Source: Amycolatopsis rifamycinica
GTDB lineage: Bacteria; Actinomycetota; Actinomycetes; Mycobacteriales; Pseudonocardiaceae
DNA length: 64,000 nucleotides
Assembly: GCF_000695625.1 (NCBI RefSeq)
Contig: NZ_JMQI01000001.1
Coordinates: forward strand, 62,001 to 126,000
Direction: 5' to 3'
The notes beneath the pieces are model-generated. The model was not told where the DNA came from, made no database searches, and was given only the letters and a program-made list of their open reading frames with translations. Shown one piece after another: positions 53,525-61,625 of the stretch. Position 1 is the first letter of the stretch, and every line of letters starts with the position of its first letter. The position numbers and the translations under genes were made by a program.

Positions 53525-53586
53525 CTTGATTCCATAAAGCCAAGTTCGGCAGCGTTATAACAGTGCAAAGCGATAGGGATTGAATT

Positions 53587-54585
53587 GTGGAACTTCGAGA
53601 GTACCTGTATGTCGACGCAGACAAAGTTCGTTCTCTACTGACTCAGCTCGACGGCGGCGTAGCTGAAGAGATGCGCCGAACTGAAAAAACTACCAAGGCA
53701 ACAACAGGTGGTATAAAGTCTGTTGCAAGTCATGAGCGGAATTGGGGAAGCGAAGAATATGTGCAGAAATCACTTGCCGATGCCATCTACTCGGACCTTG
53801 AAGAGATACTGGAGGTAAATCAGTTATTGCCTGAAGTATCGGAGACGCTGGCAAGTTCTGATTTCTGGGAAGATGGATCACTGCAACGAGAGTTTCCGCC
53901 AGGGATGTTGATGCGATTAACTGGCCAAGGTGCACTATTTGACGCACGGTACATTGCCAAGCTCTTTGCTGGCATTGGCTCAACGATCCTTGGTTTGTCC
54001 AAGATTGCCCCGCAGTTGTTTGAGTCGACACTATCGTCGAATTCGGGCCCGTCGAAGGGGAAGCGACCTCCTGGCCGTAAGCCGGAGATAAATACTCCGA
54101 GATTTGAGCAGATTGAAGATGAGATCAGCAATTTTCCGGCTTTCGGCGAAGAAGGTCAGGTGAGCCAGGATTTTCTTAGGGCTTTTGTTCAGATTGCACG
54201 TGGAGTCTTTCGGCCAGGGTTGCATCTCAGTCTGCTTCCTTGTGACAACAGGGCTTATGCGGTGAATATGAGACTACAGGAGGGGCGCAGGTATCTGGAA
54301 TCGGACCCGGAGATCCTCTTCGCCCAGTATGGCTTTTCCCCTCAGGAATGGACAGTGGTTGGCACGCTAGGGTCTCACGCTCCTGCGGGAAGTAATGAGG
54401 TGCCCGACAGTGTCGAATTGTCAGATGCTTTTGAAGACGGCGACATAAATAGAAATCGATTCGCGCAAGGTGTCAACTCATTCGTCGAGTACTTTGCTCG
54501 TATCGGATTCGCCGACTTGCCGCAGTTTCCAAGCTTTTCTCTGGTTCCGCTTGCAGTGTATCGAACGATTTCGACGGGGGGGTGA
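53587..54585 (+). CDS. DUF6414-like protein, probably acquired horizontally
   Basis: A 332-residue cytoplasmic protein beginning MELREYLYVDADKVRSLLTQLDGG, which resembles DUF6414 family starts. It has acidic mid-sections and no membrane helix. Codon use differs sharply from its neighbours: AT-rich third positions and at least two rare TTA leucine codons. Some related families lie in defence or mobile regions, which fits an origin by transfer, but the function is unknown. GTG 53587 is the only sensible start. Confidence 0.65.
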   Translation: MELREYLYVDADKVRSLLTQLDGGVAEEMRRTEKTTKATTGGIKSVASHERNWGSEEYVQKSLADAIYSDLEEILEVNQLLPEVSETLASSDFWEDGSLQREFPPGMLMRLTGQGALFDARYIAKLFAGIGSTILGLSKIAPQLFESTLSSNSGPSKGKRPPGRKPEINTPRFEQIEDEISNFPAFGEEGQVSQDFLRAFVQIARGVFRPGLHLSLLPCDNRAYAVNMRLQEGRRYLESDPEILFAQYGFSPQEWTVVGTLGSHAPAGSNEVPDSVELSDAFEDGDINRNRFAQGVNSFVEYFARIGFADLPQFPSFSLVPLAVYRTISTGG

Positions 54586-54685
54586 GCGGGAGGTTATTTC
54601 ATCTGTTCAGGATCGGAGCATCGGATTATGGTCGGATGGTTAAGGTGAAATAAGTTTTCTTCAGGTTTACCGCGTGATGTATCCT

Positions 54686-54888
54686 TAACGGGCGTTCGAC
54701 CAGGAACAACGCTGCGTGTACCAGGATTTCGGCGGTCTCGGATGCTTCCTTGATCAGTAGGTCCCACAGTTCGACGGGGACGGCGTTGCGGTGCGAGAAG
54801 ACCTGCACAAGCTCGGCGGCGGCCGTTTCGGCCCTGCGCTCCGGGCCACCGAGTCCGGCCACAGGTAGGTCTCTGACTCACGCGCCAT
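54686..54888 (-). pseudogene. Fragment of an XRE-family regulator (frameshifted, truncated)
   Basis: The reverse strand from 54888 reads ARESETYLWPDSV, then in another frame GGPERRAETAAAELVQVFSH, followed by NAVPVELWDLLIKEASETAE and VHAALFLVERP, a pattern of the middle region of actinobacterial XRE regulators. The helix-turn-helix and the C-terminal end are absent and the frame is broken, so it is a relic. Confidence 0.65.
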
Positions 54889-54950
54889 ACGCGATCTTGT
54901 GCCGGTGCTTGGGGTCAGGGCGTCCGGTTCTTGGTGATGCAGGGACAGCA

Positions 54951-54984
54951 GGTCAGAGGCGGATCGGTTTCTTGTTCATGAACT
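54951..54984 (-). repeat. Right imperfect direct repeat: intact aldehyde dehydrogenase 3' end
   Basis: The partner of 52970-53003. This copy is the real 3' end of the dehydrogenase gene, including its stop codon (54953). Confidence 0.75.
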
Positions 54985-56314
54985 CCTCGATACCCAGCGC
55001 CCCCAGTTCCCGTCCGATTCCGGAGCGCTTGATCCCGCCGAACGGCAGGTCCGCCTCCGACCCGCCTGACTTGTTCACGTACACCATCCCCGCTTCGATT
55101 CCGCGCGCCACCCGGGCTGCCCGGGTGCGGTCGACCGCGAACACGCTTGCGCCCAGTCCGAACGGGGTGTCGTTGGCCAGGGTCACCGCCTCCTCCTCTG
55201 TCTCCGCTCGGAACAGCAGCGCCACCGGGCCGAAGATTTCCTCGTGGTACGCCGCCATCTCTGGGGTTACGTCCGTCAGGACCGTTGCCTCCACGTAGGC
55301 TCCCGGGCCCGGAATACGGTGGCCGCCCGCGCGTAATGTGGCTCCTTCGCGGATTGCCGTCTCGATCTGGGTCGCCACTTCGTCCGCCGCTGCTGAGGAC
55401 GCCAGTGGGGGCAGTGTTGTCGATGGGTCTGCCGGGTCGCCCGGGACGTAGTACTCCGTCACGCGCTTGGCGAACCGGTCGGTGAACTCCTCGTACAACT
55501 CGCCCAGGACGATGATGCGCTTGGGGGCGTTGCACGACTGGCCGCAGTTGCGCATGCGGGCCGTCGCCGTGGTTCTGACCGTTTCATCCAGGTCATTGGT
55601 GTCCAGGACGATCAGTGGGTCGGAGCCGCCGAGTTCCAGGACGCACTTTTTCAGGTTGCGGCCGGCTTCGGTCGCTACCGAGATGCCCGCCTGCTCGCTT
55701 CCCGTGAGGGACACCCCTACCAGGCGCGGGTCCGCGAGCATCCACGGCACCTGGCGGCTCGAGGCGAACACGTTCACGTACGCGTCCGGGGGCACGCCGG
55801 CGTCTCGCAGGACGGACTCGATCGCGATCGCCGACCTGGGGCAGATCGATGCGTGCTTGAGCAGGATCGTGTTGCCCAGCACCAGGTTCGGCGCGACGAA
55901 CCGGGCGACCTGGTAGCACGGGAAGTTCCACGGCATCACGCCCAGCAGTGCCCCGATCGGCTCCTTCGTCAGCACTGCCTCGCCGCCGCGGATGGGGAGG
56001 GGCTCGTCCGCCAGGAGGTCCGGGCCGCGCTCGCCGTAGTACCGGAAGATGTCGACGACCACGCCCACCTCGCCGCGGCCTTCGTTGATCCGCTTGCCCA
56101 TCTCCAGGGTCATGATCGCGGCGAGCTCGTCGGCGCGCTCGGCGAACAGCTCCGCCGCGCGCAGCACGATCGCGGCGCGTCCGGCCACCGGGCGGGCGCG
56201 CCAGGCCGCATATCCGCGGTGGACCCGGCCGATCGCCTCGCGGACCTCCTCGTCGGCCGCGTTCGGGATCTCGTCGACCAGGTCGCCCGTCGCCGGGTTG
56301 GTGACTGAGTACAT
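54953..56314 (-). CDS. NAD(P)-dependent aldehyde dehydrogenase (succinate-semialdehyde dehydrogenase-like)
   Basis: A 453-residue ALDH: MPWNFPCYQVARFVAPNLVLGNT (cofactor region), VSLTGSEQAG (NAD-binding Gly motif), catalytic Glu in LELGGSDP and catalytic Cys in NCGQSCNAPKR. The gene is similar to GabD-type succinate-semialdehyde dehydrogenases that oxidise SSA to succinate. GAGGAGG is 5 bases before ATG 56314. A near-palindrome (56344-56359) lies upstream. Its 3' end is one copy of the direct repeat bordering the AT-rich island. Confidence 0.9.
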   Translation of the reverse strand: MYSVTNPATGDLVDEIPNAADEEVREAIGRVHRGYAAWRARPVAGRAAIVLRAAELFAERADELAAIMTLEMGKRINEGRGEVGVVVDIFRYYGERGPDLLADEPLPIRGGEAVLTKEPIGALLGVMPWNFPCYQVARFVAPNLVLGNTILLKHASICPRSAIAIESVLRDAGVPPDAYVNVFASSRQVPWMLADPRLVGVSLTGSEQAGISVATEAGRNLKKCVLELGGSDPLIVLDTNDLDETVRTTATARMRNCGQSCNAPKRIIVLGELYEEFTDRFAKRVTEYYVPGDPADPSTTLPPLASSAAADEVATQIETAIREGATLRAGGHRIPGPGAYVEATVLTDVTPEMAAYHEEIFGPVALLFRAETEEEAVTLANDTPFGLGASVFAVDRTRAARVARGIEAGMVYVNKSGGSEADLPFGGIKRSGIGRELGALGIEEFMNKKPIRL

Positions 56315-56343
56315 GACGGCCTCCTCGGCAGCGTGCCTACTGG

Positions 56344-56359
56344 ATACTGTATACACTAT
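56344..56359. promoter_or_regulatory. GntR-like operator upstream of the aldehyde dehydrogenase
   Basis: ATACTGTATACACTAT is a near-perfect 8+8 palindrome (7 of 8 pairs), 30 bases upstream of the dehydrogenase ATG. It has the TGTATACA core common in GntR operators. No GntR gene lies in this window nearby. Confidence 0.55.
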
Positions 56360-56556
56360 GGAGGCGGCGCGGTGGCCGAGTTGTCAGAATTTTGATAATC
56401 CCCCTGGATGACCTTCGTCCCTCGGGGTGGTGTCGTTCAACGGCGCGGTCCCGACCTGCAGTTTACCGTCCGTTAGCCTGTTCGGACGATTGCGGTGGAG
56501 TCGATCACGGTGTCGAATAATCGCCTACAAGGATTAATCGCCGTGAGGAGCTGGCT

Positions 56557-56928
56557 GTGCACTGGGGGACCGCGCTCGATGACGGAGGAGCGGCGGGGCT
56601 CGTCCGTCCGTATTTCCGCACCCACGGCCGGACGCGCCCGACGCGTGACCTTCCCGTCGAGACGCTCGTCTCGACGACCGCGCGCGGGCGGGCCATGACC
56701 CGCGGAAGCACGCCGGAAGAGTCGGAGATCTGCGTGCTGTGCCGGACTTCGCAGTCGGTGGCCGAGGTGGCCGCGCGGCGCCGGCTGCCGCTCGGGGTGG
56801 CGCGCGTGCTGCTCTCCGACCTCGCCGACCGTGGCCTCGTCGCCGTGCACACCGCGAAGCGGGGCAACGGCAACCGGCCGAACATGGACCTGATGAAGCG
56901 CATCCTGCACGGTCTCAGCCGGCTGTGA
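56557..56928 (+). CDS. Orphan DUF742 protein
   Basis: A 123-residue DUF742 winged-helix protein: SEICVLCRTSQSVAEVAARRRLPLGVARVLLSDLADRGLVAVH (about residues 56-98) and a C-terminal MDLMKRILHGLSRL. DUF742 proteins normally sit in conservon operons (histidine kinase-roadblock-DUF742-GTPase) that control differentiation; here no partner is adjacent. GAGGAG precedes the GTG start. The last 14 bases overlap a convergent gene. Confidence 0.82.
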   Translation: MHWGTALDDGGAAGLVRPYFRTHGRTRPTRDLPVETLVSTTARGRAMTRGSTPEESEICVLCRTSQSVAEVAARRRLPLGVARVLLSDLADRGLVAVHTAKRGNGNRPNMDLMKRILHGLSRL

Positions 56929-57745
56929 AGTCCCGGACCAGCCGGGCGAACTCCGCCGGCTGGTCGAGCGGCAGCAGCGTGTAGCTGTCGGCCACTTCGG
57001 CGAGCTCTCCCTTGGGCAGCAGGGCGGCCAGGCGCCGCCCGTGCTCGAGGGGCATCACGCGGTCCTCGGTGGCCCAGACGACCAGGACGGGCCGGTCGAA
57101 GCCCGGTAGCCGCTCGGCCGCGTCCAGCAGGATGCCCGGTGCGGCGGCGGCCGCCCGCAGGACGCGGACCGTGTCGCGGCGGATGGCGGCCTGGCTCAGC
57201 AGCGGCCGGATCCAGCGGGCCGCGGCCGCGTCGCCGCGTTTCGTCAGCCAGCCGAACGCGATCGGGAGCCGGCGCACCGCGCGCAACCGCAGCTGCTGCA
57301 TGAACGCCCCGAACAGGGACGGCGAGAGCTTCCCGGTCAGGAACAGCGTTTTCCCGGTGAGGCCGGGCGGGAAGTTGTCGAACGCGTCGCAGGAGGCGAG
57401 CACGACCCGGCCGACCCGCGGGGCGTCGTCCGCCATGAGCAACTGCACCAGCGCGCCGCCGGTGTCGACTCCGACCAGGGTGACCTCCCGCAGGTCCAGA
57501 CGCTCCAGGAACTCCGCGAGCAGCCGCGCGAGGCCGGGCATCGAGAGGTCGGCGTCGGCGCGCATGGGCAGCCGGTGGGCGCCGAGCGGCAGCGTCGGGA
57601 CGATGCAGCGGAGGCCGCCGAGGCCGGCCACCGGGCCGTCCCACAGGGAGCCGTCCATCAGCAGGCCGTGAACGAAGACGACGGCCGGCCCCGCCCCGCC
57701 CGTGTCGGTGTACTCGATGGTGCCCGCGGACAGCTCGACGTGCAT
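56915..57745 (-). CDS. Alpha/beta hydrolase
   Basis: A 276-residue alpha/beta-fold hydrolase with VVFVHGLLMDGSLWDG (oxyanion hole, residues 21-36) and the nucleophile position VGVDTGG near 92-98, where Asp replaces the usual Ser (haloalkane dehalogenase/epoxide hydrolase-like). A late VVWATEDRVMP holds the acid. GGGAGG precedes the ATG. It lies 64 bases after a TetR gene, with a perfect palindrome between them. Confidence 0.85.
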   Translation of the reverse strand: MHVELSAGTIEYTDTGGAGPAVVFVHGLLMDGSLWDGPVAGLGGLRCIVPTLPLGAHRLPMRADADLSMPGLARLLAEFLERLDLREVTLVGVDTGGALVQLLMADDAPRVGRVVLASCDAFDNFPPGLTGKTLFLTGKLSPSLFGAFMQQLRLRAVRRLPIAFGWLTKRGDAAAARWIRPLLSQAAIRRDTVRVLRAAAAAPGILLDAAERLPGFDRPVLVVWATEDRVMPLEHGRRLAALLPKGELAEVADSYTLLPLDQPAEFARLVRDFTAG

Positions 57746-57780
57746 TCCGGCCTCCCGGTGAAGTCCCCCGTGCCGGAAGT

Positions 57781-57794
57781 GAACCACGTGGTTC
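57781..57794. promoter_or_regulatory. Perfect 14-bp palindrome, candidate TetR operator
   Basis: GAACCACGTGGTTC, 35 bases upstream of the hydrolase ATG and 15 bases past the TetR stop. It is a likely TetR-binding site controlling the hydrolase. Confidence 0.7.
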
Positions 57795-57809
57795 GCAAAC
57801 TGTCGAGGC

Positions 57810-58433
57810 TCAGGGCGCCGCTTCCTCCCGTTCGACCGCCCGCAGCAACGCCGCGACCCCCGCCTCCGCGCCCTCGCCGTCCGGGCTGGTGAGCAGATCC
57901 ACGAGGAAACCCCGCAGCGTCGCGAGGATCATTTCGGCGACCTCGAGTTTGCGCCGCTCCGGCCAGTGCGGCGGGCAGAACGACACCAGCGTCGGCAGGT
58001 ACTGCTGGGACGCGCCCCGGCCGAGCGCGGCGTACCGGCCCGGGTCGTACATCGCCAGGCCCATCGCCTGGTCGAGGACGCGCCGAAGCCGGGTTTCCTC
58101 GTCGCGGAGGCTGCACCACGCGGCCCGGACGCGACCGGCGAGCGTCGGCGACTCCGCGGCGACGGCCGTCAGCGCGTTGCCGATCCGCCGTTCGCGCAGC
58201 GCGAAGACCACCTGCCGCAGCAGATCCTCGGCGCCTTCGAAGTGGTAGAGCAGCACTTTGTGCGTCGTCCCGGCCGCCCGCGCGGCGCGCCGCAGCGAGA
58301 AGTCGACGAGCCCGTTCTCGGCGACGTCGTCGGTGATCTTCGCCAGCAGTTCCCGGCGCCGGGCCTCGCCGCGCGGCGAGCCGGCCGACCGCCGGTAGCG
58401 CGCCCGAGCCGGTTCGTCGGTAGCGTTGTCCAC
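57810..58433 (-). CDS. TetR-family transcriptional regulator
   Basis: A 207-residue TetR protein: HTH in RRRELLAKITDDVAENGLVDFSLRRAARAAGTTHKVLLYHFEGAEDLLRQVV (about residues 25-76) and a helical ligand-binding domain. It starts 21 bases past the type VII operon's last stop and precedes a hydrolase gene that it likely regulates. GTG start without a good ribosome binding site. Confidence 0.9.
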   Translation of the reverse strand: MDNATDEPARARYRRSAGSPRGEARRRELLAKITDDVAENGLVDFSLRRAARAAGTTHKVLLYHFEGAEDLLRQVVFALRERRIGNALTAVAAESPTLAGRVRAAWCSLRDEETRLRRVLDQAMGLAMYDPGRYAALGRGASQQYLPTLVSFCPPHWPERRKLEVAEMILATLRGFLVDLLTSPDGEGAEAGVAALLRAVEREEAAP

Positions 58434-58454
58434 GGGGGACAGCTTGGCACGCGG

Positions 58455-60029
58455 CTAGGAGTCGTCGTCCCCGCCGGTGACGTTGCCGACGCTGGCGGGC
58501 ACGCCCTTGATCATGTCGACGACGGTCTTGCCGGCCAGACCCGACTTGCCGAACCACGGGTCGGTCATGACCTTGATGGCCGACTCGAACTTTTCGGCGC
58601 CTTCCTTGCCGAAGAGCTTGCCGAGCTCGTGCACGGAGAAGTTGCTGATCTTGTCGAACTTCTGCATGATCTCGGGCGTCACACCGTCCATTTGGGACAG
58701 TTTGGTCTTGATGACGTCGGTCATCTGGTCGGTGAACGGCTTGTGCGGCTTGGGATCCGGAGTGGACGGCGTGGTGTCCGGCTTCGGATCGGGCGTGGTG
58801 TCGGGCTTGGGGTCCGGCTTGGGTTCCGGGGTGGCGGAGGAGGACGAGGGTGCCGGGTCCGGCTTGGGGTCGGGCGTGGTGTCCGGCTTGGGCTCGGGTT
58901 TGGGATCCGGGGTCGCCGAGGAAGGGGTGGTGTCGGGCTTGGGTTCCGGCTTCGGATCGGGCGTGGTGTCCGGCTTGGGCTCGGGCTTGGGTTCCGGGGT
59001 GGCCGAGGAGGGGGTGGTGTCGGGCTTCGGGTCCGGTTTCGGCTCGGGCTTGGGGTCCGGAGTGGCCGAGGAGGACGAGGGTGCCGGATCGGGCTTCGGA
59101 TCGGGCGTGGTGTCCGGCTTGGGCTCGGGCTTGGGATCCGGCGTCGCCGAGGAGGGCGTGGTGTCGGGCTTCGGGTCCGGCTTAGGCGTCGGCGCCGGGT
59201 CCGGCTTCGGTGTGGGCTTCGGGGTCGGCGTCGGCGTCAGGCTGGTCGTCGGGGGCTTGGCCCCCGCCAGGTCGTCGCCCGCCTTGCCCAGCTTCGTCAG
59301 GGCCTGCAGGAGCTCGCCCAGCTTCTTCGCCAGCTGGGCCAGCTTGGCGCCGATCTTGCCCAGTGCCGTCGCCACCGTGCCGATCGTCGTGCCGATGAAG
59401 ATCGCGATCGAAGCCCCGAACGTCACCGGGGCCAGTGCCGCCGCGATCAGGGCGCCCTTGATGATCGTCGCCAGGAGCATCGCGATCAGGTCGCGCAGGA
59501 TGCCGCGGAACGCGCCGACGATGCCGCCGGCGATCTTCATGTTCTTGCCGGCCTCGTCGAGGTAGCCGCCGAGGGAGCTCAGCTGCTCGGTGACCGCGTC
59601 CATGTCCTTCTTGAACTGGTCCGCGGCCTGCCCGCTCCACTCCTCCATCAGCTTGCCGAGCGCCTGCTGGTGGTCGGCCGACCACTGCTCCAGCTTCTTC
59701 TTCTCGGCCGTGAGCGCCTCGCTCGCCGCCGCGATGCCGATCGGGTCGCCCATCAGGATGTCCAGCGGCCACCGCAGGATCGTGATGTGCTCGATGAGCC
59801 AGCCGATCCCCGCCGTCAGCAGGCTGCCGATCGGGTCCAGCACGAGACCGATGGTCTCCAGGGCCATCCCGGCCGAGCCGATGCCGATCGCGACCTTGTC
59901 GTGCTCCTTGACGGCCTTGTCCAGGCCGGTCGCCGCCTCGAAGAAGCCCGCCCCGGCCGCCCGGTTGTCGTCGTTGAACAGTTCCGAACCGTGGAGGCTG
60001 ACGTCTTTGCTCTTGTAGTCGTCAGCCAC
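58455..60029 (-). CDS. LXG/ESX-like protein with a long KPDP proline-rich repeat region
   Basis: A 524-residue protein. Residues 1-255 are helical, with [31 protein letters not shown] (WXG-type hairpin) and hydrophobic helices ([47 protein letters not shown]). Residues about 265-440 are Pro/Lys/Asp repeats ([13 protein letters not shown] and similar). A 90-residue charged C-terminal domain ends [10 protein letters not shown]. It is translationally coupled (TAGTG) to the WXG100 gene upstream, so it is likely a type VII substrate. I see no catalytic motif. Confidence 0.78.
   Translation of the reverse strand: MADDYKSKDVSLHGSELFNDDNRAAGAGFFEAATGLDKAVKEHDKVAIGIGSAGMALETIGLVLDPIGSLLTAGIGWLIEHITILRWPLDILMGDPIGIAAASEALTAEKKKLEQWSADHQQALGKLMEEWSGQAADQFKKDMDAVTEQLSSLGGYLDEAGKNMKIAGGIVGAFRGILRDLIAMLLATIIKGALIAAALAPVTFGASIAIFIGTTIGTVATALGKIGAKLAQLAKKLGELLQALTKLGKAGDDLAGAKPPTTSLTPTPTPKPTPKPDPAPTPKPDPKPDTTPSSATPDPKPEPKPDTTPDPKPDPAPSSSSATPDPKPEPKPDPKPDTTPSSATPEPKPEPKPDTTPDPKPEPKPDTTPSSATPDPKPEPKPDTTPDPKPDPAPSSSSATPEPKPDPKPDTTPDPKPDTTPSTPDPKPHKPFTDQMTDVIKTKLSQMDGVTPEIMQKFDKISNFSVHELGKLFGKEGAEKFESAIKVMTDPWFGKSGLAGKTVVDMIKGVPASVGNVTGGDDDS
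58741..59236 (-). repeat. Proline-rich codon repeats in the type VII protein gene
   Basis: About 500 bases of imperfect repeats of 18-36 bases encoding [17 protein letters not shown] units with SSSSATP interruptions. In-frame length variation is likely between strains. Confidence 0.85.
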
Positions 60030-60343
60030 TATCCGAACCTCACGATCGAGTTCACGGCGTCCGATTCGCCCGACTGGTAGCGCTTCGCGGCCTCGTTGAC
60101 CTTGTCGGCGAATTCGCCGATGGTCTTGGCGTACTCCCCGAACTGGTGGTGCGCCTTGTCGGTCCACGTGCTCGCGCCGGCGGCCATCAGCTGGCACGCC
60201 GGGTTGATGCCGAACATGCCGGGGTCGCAGACCATGCCGCCGACGAGGTCCGAGGTGCTCTGCAGGTTCTTCTGCAGCTCGTCGAGGTGCTTGCCGAACT
60301 CCACCAGCGGGTCCGCGGAGACCCGGAAGCCGCCGCCGGTCAC
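60029..60343 (-). CDS. WXG100-like protein
   Basis: A 104-residue helical-hairpin protein (DPLVEFGKHLDELQKNLQSTSDLVG; TDKAHHQFGEYAKTIGEFADKVNEAAKRYQ). The second helix has a WTD turn instead of the strict WXG, and ends with YQSGESD, which fits the YxxxD/E secretion signal. It is a probable ESX-type substrate or chaperone for the long downstream protein, and starts inside the YbaB stop (GTGA-like overlap). Confidence 0.8.
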   Translation of the reverse strand: MTGGGFRVSADPLVEFGKHLDELQKNLQSTSDLVGGMVCDPGMFGINPACQLMAAGASTWTDKAHHQFGEYAKTIGEFADKVNEAAKRYQSGESDAVNSIVRFG

Positions 60344-60846
60344 CAGGGGTTCGATTCGTCGTCGGCGTGGTCGTCGGCCGCGGGACGGCGGCGCGGCGCG
60401 GACGGCGGCACCGGCCGGGAGGGCGGCGACGACGGAGGCGGCGGCGGGGCCGGCTCAGCGGTCTCCGACGCCGCGAAGTCGCCGTCCGGCGGCGGGTCCG
60501 GCGGCAGGAAGGACCGGACCATTTCGGTCGACTCGCCGTCGCCGTTGATGGTGGCGAAGGAATCGGCGACGGCGCGGGCGGTCTGGCGCTGCGCGTCGCG
60601 CACCGCGCCCATGATCGCCGCGGTCAGCCGCGCCGGGCCCAGCTCGCACGCCCGGTGCCCGAGCTCGAGGTTCGTGAGCGCGCCGTTCGGGGCGAGCGTC
60701 ACGGTGACCGAGCCGTCACGGGTGCGGACCGTCGCCCCGGCCGCCGAGAGCGCCTCGTTCAGCGCCGCGGCCTTCGACTGCATCTCCCGGACCTGCCGCT
60801 CGAGCAGGAGCTGGAAGTCTTCGCCTGGCCCCAGGTTCGGTTGCAC
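60340..60846 (-). CDS. YbaB/EbfC family protein
   Basis: A 168-residue protein with a YbaB/EbfC nucleoid-associated core (ERQVREMQSKAAALNEALSAAGATVRTRDGSVTVTLAPNGALTNLELG) and an extended Pro/Ser-rich acidic C-terminal tail. Such YbaB homologues head many type VII/WXG100 operons in Pseudonocardiaceae. GAGGAG is 8 bases before GTG 60846. Overlaps the WXG100 gene downstream by 4 bases. Confidence 0.83.
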   Translation of the reverse strand: MQPNLGPGEDFQLLLERQVREMQSKAAALNEALSAAGATVRTRDGSVTVTLAPNGALTNLELGHRACELGPARLTAAIMGAVRDAQRQTARAVADSFATINGDGESTEMVRSFLPPDPPPDGDFAASETAEPAPPPPPSSPPSRPVPPSAPRRRPAADDHADDESNPW

Positions 60847-61042
60847 GAAATCGACTCCTCGACGCGCCGGCCCCCACGGCCGGACCCCTTTGCGGCAGGT
60901 TAGCGCACCCCGAATGGTCATCCGGTGTTAGCCGGGAGTGTGCCTGGTTGTTCACCGGATGTTGCCCTCGGGCACCTGGTCGGGGGAACCCGCGGATCGA
61001 GGAACCCGCGGCCGGCCGCGCCTCGACGCGGACTCCGGTCGT

Positions 61043-61612
61043 CTACTGTGGATCCGCGGCCGCTCGGGCGGCTCGGTCGACCTCGGCGTGCCGGGCCGCC
61101 CAGAACTCCGCGTCGTGGTGGGCGTCGGAGGCCAGGGAGCCGTCCAGCTGCTCGCGGAGGATGTCGGCGTGACCGGCGTGGCGGTTCGTCTCCGTGAGCA
61201 CGTGGACCAGGATGTTGAACAGCTTCACGTTCGGCCGGGGCCACCAGGGCACGTGGCCCGGTGCGTCGATGGGGAGCTCCGTGATCGTCGCGTCGGAGTG
61301 GGCCCAGGCCCGCCGGTAGGCGTCGACGATCTGTTCGCGGGTCTCGTGCTCGGTGGCCCACATGTCCCGGCCGCGCGTGCTCAGGTCGTCCCACCGGGGC
61401 AGGGGCTCCGGGTACGGCCTGTCGAAGATGTCGCCGAAGTACCTGGCCTCCGTGAGGGTCAGGTGCTTGACGAGACCGAGCAGGTTGGTGCCCGTCGCGG
61501 TCAGGGGACGGCGGATGTCGTACTCGCCCAGCCCGTCGAGTTTCCCGAGCAGCTCTTCGCGGACCTCGCGCAGGTCGCCGTGCAGGTAGTTCTTCGCGAA
61601 TTGGTCGATCAT
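61043..61612 (-). CDS. DinB-family protein
   Basis: A 189-residue four-helix DinB/DUF664 protein with the conserved His positions in LLGLVKHLTLTEARYFG and LNRHAGHADILREQLDG-type segment (TETNRHAGHADILREQLDG), fitting a metal-binding thiol transferase-like site. The molecular role is unknown. It follows the glucodextranase gene by 13 bases on the same strand. Confidence 0.87.
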   Translation of the reverse strand: MIDQFAKNYLHGDLREVREELLGKLDGLGEYDIRRPLTATGTNLLGLVKHLTLTEARYFGDIFDRPYPEPLPRWDDLSTRGRDMWATEHETREQIVDAYRRAWAHSDATITELPIDAPGHVPWWPRPNVKLFNILVHVLTETNRHAGHADILREQLDGSLASDAHHDAEFWAARHAEVDRAARAAADPQ

Positions 61613-61625
61613 GGCGACCAGCTTG

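Larger units (their letters stand above)
52934..53586. other. Non-coding stretch at the left edge of a low-GC island
   Basis: About 650 bases with no supportable gene. It begins with a degenerate copy of an aldehyde dehydrogenase 3' end (52970-53003), then GC-rich, low-complexity DNA with a hairpin at 53502-53524, then AT-richer DNA upstream of the DUF6414-like gene. Confidence 0.6.

Noticed and set aside
52970..54984. An intact integrative element with its own integrase between the direct repeats.
   Set aside because: No integrase, recombinase or transposase reading frame was found between the repeats; only scar-like remains, so an active element is not supported.
58741..59236. Collagen-like or silk-like structural protein in the proline repeats.
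   Set aside because: The repeat lacks the Gly-X-Y periodicity; it is a Pro/Lys/Asp spacer in a type VII-like protein.
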